64,000 nt of DNA from Malania oleifera (taxonomy: Eukaryota > Streptophyta > Magnoliopsida > Santalales > Ximeniaceae), in contig NC_080428.1 of assembly GCF_029873635.1 (NCBI RefSeq), positions 69,647,101 to 69,711,100 on the forward strand, read 5' to 3'. Position 1 is the first letter of the stretch, and each line of letters starts with the position of its first letter. Below, in pieces: positions 11,101-23,200 of the stretch. Under the pieces are notes generated by a model. The model was not told the DNA's origin. It saw only the letters and a list, made by a program, of their open reading frames with translations, and did not search any database. Position numbers and translations under genes: made by a program.

Positions 11101-14100
11101 GATAGGGAAGGGAAGAGAGAGGAGGTAGGGGAAGAAGAAGATAGATGGGCGAAACAAACTAGATGGTGAACTTTAGATGTTTATATTGTATGTAGGGTTT
11201 TTATTTTAGTTTGGGAGATTTTTGGTTATTTTAGGAATTTACTTAGGGTCATTTTGTGTATTTTAAGTACTTTGGGGTTAGTTTGTCATTTCTTGTTTTA
11301 GTTGTTTTTTTTTTTGGTAATATTTGTTTTAATTGTTATGCTAGATGCTTAATTATTTTGTTTGTAATGTATGAAAAGATCAATTATCAGATTTGAGTCA
11401 GAATTCCAATTCATTTTTCCCTTTCTCGCTCTCTCTTTCATGCAGCCTCTCCGTCCCCTTTCCTTCTTTCTTTTTCTTCTGTTCTTCTCCCTTCTTCCTT
11501 AACTCACTGCTCTGCCTTATAATTTTCTCTGTTCTTTCTTTAACTCCTCTTCTCCCCCATTCTTCTCCTCTCTCTCTCTCTCTCTCTCACTATTTCTATT
11601 TCTGCCTTACATCAGTATGGCATGAGAGCAAACTTTGATTCATCCACAGTTTTCCTCTGTAACTAATCCATAAAGTGTGTAACTCCTACCACAATCTTCA
11701 TTGGAGGATCATCCAGAAATTCAAACCAAATCCACCAAAAAAACTGCAATACACTTTCAATTTCTGCCCACATTGTTTCAAACCAGTTACTTGCAAGAAT
11801 TTAGGCATTGTTCATCGTATACAACTTCTCCAGAAATTATAGTCATGTCCTTGAAAATCGAACACCTATTTCCGGCAAGAATTTTACAACACCTCGCTCA
11901 CCATCAGTAAGAGAAGAACCCCCTGAAGGCCTTCATCTGCAATTTTACTTTCATCTAACGAGGGATGTGGCCCCATACACCACCTAAAAGTAATTTAGCC
12001 AATCCTCTTCTAAAGTCCTACATCTGCCAGTGTTTTTTTCACTCACCGCCACCACCTGACCAACCCTCTATCTACTATGAGCTAGAATAGTATTGCCAGA
12101 GGATCCTTGCCAGCTGCACATGCACCCTATGCTCCAGCAATGTGCGTGTGGAACAGTTCCAGATTATCTTGCATTTTTAAGAATTGCAAGAAATTGAGTT
12201 TAACCATGATATTTTGGGATTTTTCACAATATTTTGGCCTATCTTTGAGATATTTTAACCTCAATTATAGGATCTTGGATTGCCAATGCAAATTTCAGAG
12301 TTTTGGAGGTCTGCTAGCTTTTAAATTGAGTCCCAGACGTGGTACTGCAATAAATTAGTTTTCCTTTGCGAGATTTTGATGCTGGTACGAAGAAATCTAA
12401 CTTAGACTGTTTGATACATATTTTGGGGGATAAGTTTAGTGTACGAAATTTTTTCAAGTCTATTAGTGGAGAATCTATGAGCATCTAAGGACCTTCATTA
12501 AGGTTGCATAAACTTACACTGCTTGGAATCATCGGAAATTCATTTAATGTCACTTACCTGATTGGTACTTGTTTGAATTTGCATTGCTGTATTTGGTCTT
12601 TAGTTTAAAGAAAGAAAATGATGAGTCAATTCCACATATCTAGTACCTACCTAGTTTGGCAGTTATCAATAATTGAGAAAAACTAGGTGTCCTTTTGATT
12701 TTGATGGTTCTTCAAGTCCTCAGTTTTTCTTAGATTGATTGAATGACATGGAGAATTATTATAGTCGAAATACCTACTTAGGTAAATCAAAACTTCTTTG
12801 TTTAGCAAAGCAATATTGGCAAAAAGTCGAGAGGGACAAATACCATTGTAGAGAACCTCCTAATACTGCTTGGTATGAAATGATGTATATTTTGAGAGAG
12901 AAATATACCTCACATTTTTTATAGGAAGCAATTACTGGACCAACTGTAAAGTCTTAGGCAGCATTCTTCTTGTGTCACCAATCATTGCCCTTAAATTTAG
13001 AGACCTCATTTATCGCTGCACTCTTAGTGAGGAACCTAGTGTGGTGATTATGTTAAAAAAAGGTCAAGATATGACTTCATAAAGCATATTATTTTGAAAA
13101 TTCAAAAGCATCACGCTGCCCTATCTAACGCTTACCGCATGGCTTTGAAAGCTGAGAGATTTCTCCAGCTACCAACTCATAAAGCTACTTCCTATCTTAA
13201 AGAGTTTCACTAGTCTAGATCAATTTCTCAATGGTCCTAGGCCCACCCAAGATGTTCAAGAGAACTTTTGAGGATAAACAGTTAAATATCAAAAAGTGCC
13301 CATGCAAAAATTGTTGCATAATTGACTATCATGACTACATAAATGATTTGCATATTATTAATGCACAATTTTTTGATTCTTGAGTCATGAATCTTCTTAT
13401 CCATAAGATTTGACAATTGTATTTAGTGGCCCTAAGCACAATTGGTGTCTCTAAGCCAGGGATGAACCTTGACTTGTTAACAAACTTGGTTGTCTGGACT
13501 TGCAATGAACTTCAAGATGAGTTGCCAACTACTAGAGCAGATACGTTTGTGAATGAACTCTCTCCTCAACCTCAATTTTCCATTTCTAACCCAAAGAGTA
13601 AGGAACAATTGGTTGCTCCAATTGTTGAAAAAATTCTTTAATCATGAATCCTACTGTTGAAAATCTGAGATTATTTCTCCTTGCCTCCATCCCTTCCATC
13701 TTCTCCCTTCACATATTCTTAACCAAATCTAGTAAAAAATTGTCCATCATTCTAGAACATGGACCAAATGCATGTCTGCATGAGCTGCTTATAGATTTGG
13801 ATTATAAATTGGTTTCTTTTTTAAAGGAATTGTTACTTTATTGATGACATTGCAACTGTTTATGCTCTATGCAATTGGAGGATCTTTTAGGTGCTTTTCA
13901 TTGGTGATTGATGATAAAATGCTGTTTACGCCACCTCTTGATTTGCCTACATGTTCGACTTTGTTTCCATTCATGGAGTTAAAGCTATCATGACGTTTTT
14001 CAAAACTTGAAGTCAAGTTTTCTCTTAACAAGGGGAGTTTGATGGAGAACCACCTATGGAGAACTTTATATATTCATATTGTAGCTAGGATTTCTATTCT

Positions 14101-14262
14101 AGTTTGGGAAAATATCGCGTATATTTAGAAATTTAGTTAATTTAGATTACTTTATAATTTTGTTTTCGCTGAGGTTGTTTTGTAAATATTTGTTTTAGTT
14201 GTAATATTAGATGTATAAGTACTTTGTTAGTAATGTATGAAACAATCAGAGTTCCAATATAG

Positions 14263-14294
<32 letters not shown>

Positions 14295-17200
14295 GCTCCT
14301 TTCTTCCCCTTCCGTTCTTCTCTGTTCTTCTGTAACTCTCTGTTATGCTTCTATTCCTGATCTGCTTTCTCATTCCCTCTGTTCTATCTCTAAAACAAAA
14401 AATTAAGAAAATTATAAACTCACTCTTAAAACACATATTTACAAACCCTCACATGATCATTAGCCTACAGATTACTTAAGTGGAACACTTTTGGATTTAT
14501 GACTCAATTAGCCCTTGAGCCTATTGGCTTCCAAATAGGGTCAAATCAAACCATCCAATGAACCAGTTCCTGCACTGCGTCATTCAGTGACTGCAGTTCA
14601 ATTAGATGCGTAGATGAAAAAATTGCAAACCATTTTCTCCTCTAAGAAAACTGACTAGATCGATGCATTTATGAGAATATCTACATGGGATGGAGTGTTG
14701 GTGATCAAATGATGCATTTTGTGAGCATTGTTAAGGCCTGATATACATTATTTGCCCACAACCTAACAGCTTAAGCTTTTAGGTAAAGTGGTAATCTAAC
14801 ATGGCATTAAAATCAAGTCATCAGGAGTCCTGGGTTCTAATCTTCTTTCCCATGTTTATTATTTGTTTGTTAAGAATTATCTTATCCCCTATAATGGGCG
14901 TTGTTTATTGTTTGTTTATCTCTCCAAATGCTGTCAGGTTGCACATGCAGGGGAGTGTAAAGGCTTGATATACATTGTTGGCCCACAACCTTACACCTTA
15001 AGCTTTTAGGTAAAGTGGTATTCTAACAAACACATACATAAAATGATAAATAATGTATCTTTGTGGCATCTAGATTTGTATTAGGGACTTTTTTAGGGTT
15101 GGTTTTGGTTATTCATCATGGTCTTATCTTAGGATGAATCTGCTGAGTTAAAGATTGAAAATGTTTTACTAAGTCACTATTAAGATATTAGGTAAAGCAA
15201 AAGACCTAATTGCAGCAATGGGTCTCTCCCTCTATTTATAATATATGTCAAGTACATACCAATGACCATAATTACTAACTCACACTTACCAAAATAATAC
15301 TATACTAGCATAGACTAATACTACTAAAAATAACCAAAATAACCATTAACATTGCTCCTCAAGCTAGATCACATTTATATATATCATATGCTTCTAGCTT
15401 GTTGCAAAAGAATTTAATGCATGCACCTCACAAGGCTTTAGTGAATAAGTTAGCAAGCTGCAAATTAGACTTCACATGAGTGGTTGTGACGAGCTTTTGC
15501 ACAAGTTGTAGCGCCCTGACCCTCTACTTGGGTTTGGAGTGCTACTAAAACATAACATACACATTTCTCTGATACCACCTGTATATATACAACCCACCCT
15601 AACAAGGGAAACGGATGTTCCATCTTGATCATCATATACATACACAGCGGAAAAATTTCTAATACATCAAACACTTACCAGAGTTTCTAATTGTTCCCAA
15701 CTACATACCAAATCCATATCATAATATTACAAACCACAAAGGCATAAAAACTGTTATCTATGTCTCACTAGTTCTGACAATATCTAACAATTGTTTAACA
15801 CCAGCCTGGCGGTACGCTAGACTCGATCCCTTGAAGGACCTGAAACATGATTTGTATGATAGGGTGAGACACCTCTCAGTAAGACGGATTATATTATTAT
15901 CAGTGTGGCTAGCATGAGTTGTCGTGTACACATATTACTGTTAACATTTTAATACATTTAACTGGCATTCTAAAAACAGCACTGCAATATATCTGTCGGT
16001 AAACCCATAATTTCATAATAAAATACTGCTGGCTTAATATCACCCATTTTATAGTAAATATGCCCATATATGCCTAGAAAATACAACCTGGATTGCTGAA
16101 TTAGTGTCGTCATGTGTTCACATACTACTACGACATGCTTCCCCCCATGACGGGTTGTGCGGCCCGTAGGCTGGACCTAGCATATAGCTGGTCGACTATA
16201 ACTAAGTCAAATAAGTAGTAAGTACGATTGAGCCTACCCTATGCCTGGATTCTGCATCGGGAGGGTCACCCAGAATTCTGTATCGGATGGGGCCCCGGAA
16301 TTCTGCATCGGGGAGTACTCCCTAGGACTCCAATCGACTATCCAATACCAACTCTCTCTCTAAGACGTGTGGTTGTACTATCTCCCAACATATAGTTACA
16401 ATACCGTGCTCATAACATAACATTATATTCAAAGGGCTCTAAACACATATACGACAATTTACATCATAAAATTGAAATCATAATTCATTTTCATAAAACT
16501 GTATAAAACACAAACTGTTCGTAATTCTGTGGAATATCTATCATATACTGTCTCAGTATGAAACCGGCATATCAAACTCAGCATTTAGCTGTCATATCAC
16601 ATATCGGCTATATACATATCGGCTTATAGTCATATCACATCTCGGCATCTAGCAGTTACAATTCAGTATTACACAAAACCTGTTCATTCATGCCAATTAA
16701 AACTATACTCATGCCACACAATTTTCAACTGGTAAATCATAAATAAAATAATTGTTTAAGAAAATAGACACTATGCTGAAAGCAGAGGTATAAGTATCTC
16801 TAAGTTGTTATTTTACTAAAAATATAGATGCGTAAGTAAGTACAGGAAAACGAAGATAATCAACCCTACCGCCTTTGGTAATAAAACACACCTATGGTTT
16901 GAAATCACATATTCCAACTGGTGAAAACGTTCAGAAAGCCCAATACTTGAATCCAAAAATATCGTATTCGAATTTAACGGTTGGTTTTGAAAATAACATC
17001 GGTTAACCGAACCCTAGGCTCGGAAACTCTAGAAAAGCCGTAACTATATACGTATAAACATATTTCCAATCAGTAGAACTCATAAAGTTAGCTGACATAA
17101 TATAATTCCCTTACCTGTTTCCCGAAAAAAGACCCGAGACGCTCGAAAACTGAAACCCTAGCTTTTTCCAAACCGGTCGAATACGAGCTCCTACGAGCTG

Positions 17201-20200
17201 GAACGAAAGCACCGCTCCCGGAGCGTATGCATGTACTTCGAGTAGCCTTAGGAGGGCGAGAGAAACCCGAGAGAACTCCTAAAATTCAAAACCCTAGCAA
17301 AGCAAAAGAGAGGAATTTGATTTTTTTTTTTAAAAAAAGAGCTCACATCTATTTATAGGTGAGCAGCCCAGGAGAAAACCGTCGACGGTTTTCCTGAGAT
17401 GGACAAAACCATCGACGGTTTGACAGTTGACTTGCCCAGTTGACCGAAAACCGTCAACGGTTTTTCTCACACTCTATGAAACCGTTGACGGTTTGGGCTC
17501 TGCCAAACCAAAATCCTTCATTTTCTTTGATTTTCCTTTATCTCTCTCTTTTATATTTATTTACTTTTATTTTCCGGGTTCAGGTTACTACATGAGTGTC
17601 TTCCAAACAAAGTGGATATCAACTTCAATGTGCCTTGTTTGCTAATGGAGGACCGTGTTGGAAGCAATACGAGTAGTAGCTTGATTATCACACATAAGCT
17701 CTATAGACCGAGAATTTGGAAACCTAGTTCCTCCAATACATTCTTTAATCAAACAAGTTCACATCTAATGTGTGCCATGGCCTAACACTTCAACTCAATT
17801 CTTGACTTGGTCACTGTAGTTTGTTTCTTACTCTTCCAAGAAACTAAATTACTACAAACAAAGATACAATATCCGATTGTGGATCTTTTGTCGGAAGGTT
17901 ACTGGGCCCAATTTATGTATGTGTATCCTTAAATATGAGTGTGACCCCAATCTTGATAATGAGATCTCTCATTGGTGCACCTTTAAGATATCTCAGTATG
18001 CAAATTACTGCATCTCAATGACTTGTTCTTGTAGAATCGAGAAACCCACAACTAGTCCTAGCTTACTATTACGATTCATGGGTGTATCAACATGTTTGGA
18101 TCCCAATAAACTAATCTCATCTAAAAGATCAAGAACTTATGTCCTCTGTGACAAGAAGATCCCACCCATGTGAGATCTCAATACTTTTGTACCCAAAGAA
18201 GTGTTGGAGATGTTTCAAATTCTAGCAGTTTTTTGGTTCTTTATTTTGTGGATTAATGCAGCAGTTTTTTTTTTTTTAAAAATAAATTTCTTCCAACAAC
18301 TAGATATTAATGGTGGTATTTGAACGTCAAATACCATTAATCTGCTGTGATAACCGGCTGGAAGTTACTCCTCTATGCAGCCTATAAAAAGGCTTCCTCC
18401 AGCCCTTTCCAAAACACAACCAAAGAAACATATCTCTTTCTCTTTCTTACAAACTTTCTCTCTCCATCATCCAGTAGTAGTCTCTAGTAGATATCTTGTT
18501 ATTATTTTCTTTTTCTATCATCTCTTGCTTCTTTTTTACCCTCTACATTGGGTAACTGTATACTATAGCTCCTAAAGTTTTGGAGTTTGTGAGTGCACGC
18601 AAACCCGAACCTAGCTGAGTAATCTTGGAGACCGTGCATTTTGTGATTATTTGCATCGAGAGATTTTCTCCATAGGCGCAAAATTGGTTTTAAGGATGGT
18701 GGTCCTACCACGCCTCAACTTTTCTATTTGTAATTGTCTCACTATTTTAATTTAGTTAATAATTTTTATTACATCTTAATTTCTTACAATGTTAAAACTG
18801 ATGTGGCCGCCTTCAATCCTACATTGGAGAAACTACTAGCTGATCTCACTCGTGTGGAATCTTTGGATGGGACCAATTACAAGTGTTGGAAAGAAAAAAA
18901 TTATTTTGCCTTGAAAATGCTGTCAGCGGTCTATGTTCTAGAAACTCCCCGACCTCAACCAGAAGGAAATAATAACCACATCATATTAAAGTGGGAGGAA
19001 GATAATGAGAGGTGCAAGAACTATAATCTCAATACTTTAGTGAATGAGTTTTATGATGTTTATTGTAAGTATGACACTGCCAAGGAAATATGGGAAGTCA
19101 TCAACAAGAACTACATCACGAAAGACGTTGGAACCAAGAAACTTGCTTGTAGAAAATTCCTGCGCTACGAGATGATAGATGAAAAAATAGTAGATCTCCA
19201 AATTCGGGAATTTCAAAAATTGTTGCACAATATATTGGCAGAGGGAATAGAAGTAAATGATGTATTTTAGACAGCTTCCCTATTGATAAATTTCCACCAT
19301 CTTGGAATGAGACTTAGAGAACTTTGATGCACAAGAAGAAGGATATGAACTTAGAACAACTTGTCATCTACCTGAGGATTGAAGAAGCTAATAGAAAAAT
19401 GGCGGTTTAGAATAATGAAGTAATGGGAAAAGCAAATTTGGTGGAAGATGGCCAGGTGAGATCTAGGGGGAACTTTAGAATTGGGAAACGAGCTAGGGGG
19501 AGCTACAGAAATAGAAGGTTCAAAGCCAGAGGAAACAACCAAACCAACAATCCAATGTACAACTGAATCAACAACTGAGGAGATGATCGGAATAGCAACC
19601 ATTCTGATAATCGATTTGTATACAACTCCTCGAACATAAAGAAGACATGAGATAATTGTTATGTTTGTGGTAAACCTGGACATCATGCACCTTAGTGTAG
19701 GTTTCTCTAGGGGGTTGGTAATAATAGTAGTAGTAATAATAATAATAATCATAATAATGATAATAAGTCCCAAATCAATATAGTAGATGATTAGGTGATC
19801 TCCGTTGTGGTATCCAAGGTGAATCTTGTGGAAAATCCACATGATTGGATAGTTGTTAGGAATATACGAACAAATTCCCGAAACCTGTGAGAAACAAATA
19901 GAGAAAGAATAACGCCAAAGAAAAATTCAATCACACGCACAAGACAATATTTACGTGGTTCGGCAATTTTGCCTACGTCCACGGAGTTGCAGGGATTTCA
20001 ATATTATCAGGAAGAAAGCACAGAGAGTGCGGCGATACAATTCTCTCGCTCTCGCTCTCTCTCGCGGATACAACCACACAAAAAACTAATCACCCGAAAG
20101 CACCCTTTTTATATGTTGCGCCTAGGGTTCCGTTCCGAATGGGCTCCAAAAATTAGCGAGAGAATTGTATCGCCGCACTCTCTGTGCTTTGTTCCTGATA

Positions 20201-23200
20201 ATATTGAAATCCCTGCAACTCCGTGGACGTAGGCAAAATTGCCGAACCACGTAAATATTGTCTTGTGCGTGATTGAATTTTTCTTTGGCGTTATTCTTTC
20301 TCTATTTGTTTCTCACAGGTTTCGGGAATTTGTTCGTATATTCCTAACAACTGGTATTAGAGCCTAGGGTTAGGTTCGAGTGGGAGCAATGGCAGAGGAA
20401 GTAGGAAGGGCGTCTGGAATAGAAAAGTTTGATGGCACAGACTTTGGATTCTGGAGGATGCAGATCGAGGATTATCTCTATGGGAAGAAGTTACATCTAC
20501 CACTTCTAGGAGAAAAACCTGCTACTATGAAGGACGAGGAATGGACTCTCCTTGACAGACAGGTACTGGGAGTTATAAGATTAACTCTGTCCAGGTCTGT
20601 TGCACACAACGTCGTGAAGGAGAAAACTACAGCAGATTTGATGAAGGCTCTATCTGGTATGTATGAAAAACCATCAGCAAATAACAAGGTACATCTGATG
20701 AAGAAATTATTTAATTTAAAGATGACAGAAAACGCATCTGTAGCACAACATCTGAATGAGTTCAATACTATCACAAATCAATTATCGTCGGTAGAAATTG
20801 ATTTTGATGATGAGATTCGTGCACTAATCGTTTTGGCTTCGTTGCCAAACAGTTGGGAGGCAATGAGGATGGCAGTAAGCAATTCTACTGGAAAGGAAAA
20901 ACTGAAGTATAATGATATACGGGATTTAATTCTGACTGAGGAGATTCGCAGAAGAGATGCAGGCGAAACCTCAGGATCCGGCTCTGCCCTAAATCTTGAG
21001 ACCAGAGGCAGAGGTAATGACCGAAATTCAGATCGGGGTAGATCAAAATCCAGAAACTATAATCGAAACAGAAGTAAGTCCAGACCTGGCCAAAAGGGAC
21101 AATGCTGGAACTGCGGGAAAACAGGTCACTTTAGGAGACAATGCAAAAGTCTTAAGAAGAAGAGTGAGGATGATTCCGCTAATGCTGTAACAGAAGAGGT
21201 ACAGGATACACTACTTCTTGCAGTAGACAGTCCACTTGATGATTGGGTTTTGGACTCAGGAGCTTCATTTCATACTACTTCACACCATGAAATCATACAG
21301 AATTATGTAGCAGGAGATTTTGGTAAGGTATATTTGGTTGATGGTACAGCCTTGGATGTTGTGGGTATGGGAAACGTCTAGATGTCACTGCCAAATGGGT
21401 CTGTTTGGTTACTAGAGAAGGTACGACATATTCCTGACCTGAGAAGGAATTTGATTTTTGTCGGACAGCTTGATGATGAAGGGCATGCGATGTTGTTTGC
21501 TGGTGGCACTTGGAAGGTTACAAAGGGAGCCAGAGTATTGGCTCGTGGAAAGAAATCTGGTACTTTATACATGACGTCAAGTCCAAGAGATACAATTGCA
21601 GTTGCTGAAGCAAATACTGATACAAGCTTATGGCACCGCAGACTTGGTCACATGAGTGTGAAGGGGATGAAGATGCTGCTGTCAAGAGGGAAACTGCCGT
21701 AATTGAAGTCTGTTGATTTTGAATTGTGTGAAAGCTGCATCTTAGGAAAGCAGAAAAGGGTGAGTTTCTTGAAAAGTGGCAGAACACCGAAGGCTGAAAA
21801 ATTGGAGTTACTGCACACAGATTTATGGGGTCCTTCTCCTGTTGCATCCCTTGGGGGTTCAAGGTACTACGTTACTTTCATTGATGACTCAACCAGAAAG
21901 GTATGGGTTTATTTTTTGAGAAATAAATATGATGTATTTGAAACTTTTAAGAAGTGGAAGGCTATGGTTGAGACTGAGACAGGTTTGAAAGTAAAGTGTT
22001 TGAGGTCGGACAACGGAGGAGAGTACATAGATGGAGGGTTCAGAGAGTATTGTGCTGCACATGGAATCAAAATGGAAAAGACCATTCTTGGGACACCACA
22101 GCAGAATGGTGTGGTTGAGCGCATGAACAGAACTCTCAACGAGCGTGCCAGGAGTATGAGGCTACATGCTGGATTACCAAAAATTTTTTAGGCTGATGCT
22201 GTCAGTACTGCAGCTTATCTGATAAACCGAGGACCTTCAGTTCCCATGGAGTTTAGACTTCCTGAAGAGGTTTGGAGCGATAAAGAGGTAAATTTTTCTT
22301 ACTTAAAAGTTTTTGGTTGTGTTTCTTATGTTTATGTTGATTCTAATGCTCGTAGTAAACTTGATGCAAAGTCCAAAATATGCTATTTCATTGGCTATGG
22401 TGATGAGAAATTTGGCTATCGGTTTGGGATGAACAAAACAGGAAAATCATCAGAAGTAGAAATGTGATATTTAACGAACAGGTTATGTACAAGGACAGGT
22501 CAACTGTAGTGTCAGATGTCACAGCGATAGATCAGAAAAATTCTGAGTTTATTAACTTAGATGAGTTGACTGAAAATACTGTCTAGGAAAGGGGTGAAGA
22601 TAATAGGGAGAATGTAGAATCGCAGGAAATTCAAATTACACCTGTAGCTGCGGTCCGTAGATCTTCCAGGGCCACTAGACCTCCACAGCGTTATTCACCT
22701 GCTTTAAATTATCTTCTGCTAACTGATGGTGGTGAGCCAGAGTGTTATAATGAAGCCTTGCAGGACAAGAGTTCAAGCAAGTGGGAGTTAGCCATGAAGG
22801 ATGAGATGGACTCCTTGTTGGGGAATCAGACATGGGAACTAACTGAATTGCCAGTAGGGAAGAAGGCTCTGCACAACAAGTGGGTATACAGAATAAAGAA
22901 CGAACATGATGGTAGCAAGCGCTACAAAGCCAGATTAGTTGTCAAAGGGTTTCAGCAAAAGGAAGGCATTGACTTTACAGAAATATTTTCTCCAGTTGTG
23001 AAGATATCAACAATTAGACTGGTACTGGGAATGGTGGCTGCAGAAAATCTACATCTTGAGCAGTTAGATATGAAAACGGCATTCCTTCACGGTGACTTGG
23101 AGGAAGACATCTACATGATTCAGCCAGAAGGGTTCATTGTCCAGGGACAAGAGAATTTAGTCTACAAACTGAAAAAGAGCTTGTATGGTCTAAAACAAGC

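Larger units (their letters stand above)
11143..14400 (+). mobile_element. Degenerate LTR retrotransposon, about 3.2 kb
   Basis: Direct repeats at about 11143-11614 and 14040-14400 share TTATATTGTA-TAGG-TTT-TATT-TAGTTTGGGA, a TGTAATGTATGAAA stretch and the same TC-rich block, in the same order. The first is followed by a PBS-like TGGCATGAGAGC (11618-11629). The second is preceded by a polypurine tract (AACAAGGGGAGTT, 14027-14039). The interior (about 2.4 kb) has no intact frame. At 12739-12924 a frame with [20 protein letters not shown] and MMYILREKY resembles Gypsy gag. No clear target duplication was found. Confidence 0.65.

Noticed and set aside
18734..18788. N-terminal part of the 178-codon frame as Copia-1 gag start
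   Set aside because: These bases belong to the 5' LTR. Gag homology begins after 18789.
19854..20349. Independent foldback transposon beside Copia-2
   Set aside because: The right arm runs straight into the PBS and gag, there is no target duplication between it and the element, and the duplication is found only around the whole 19854-24562 unit.
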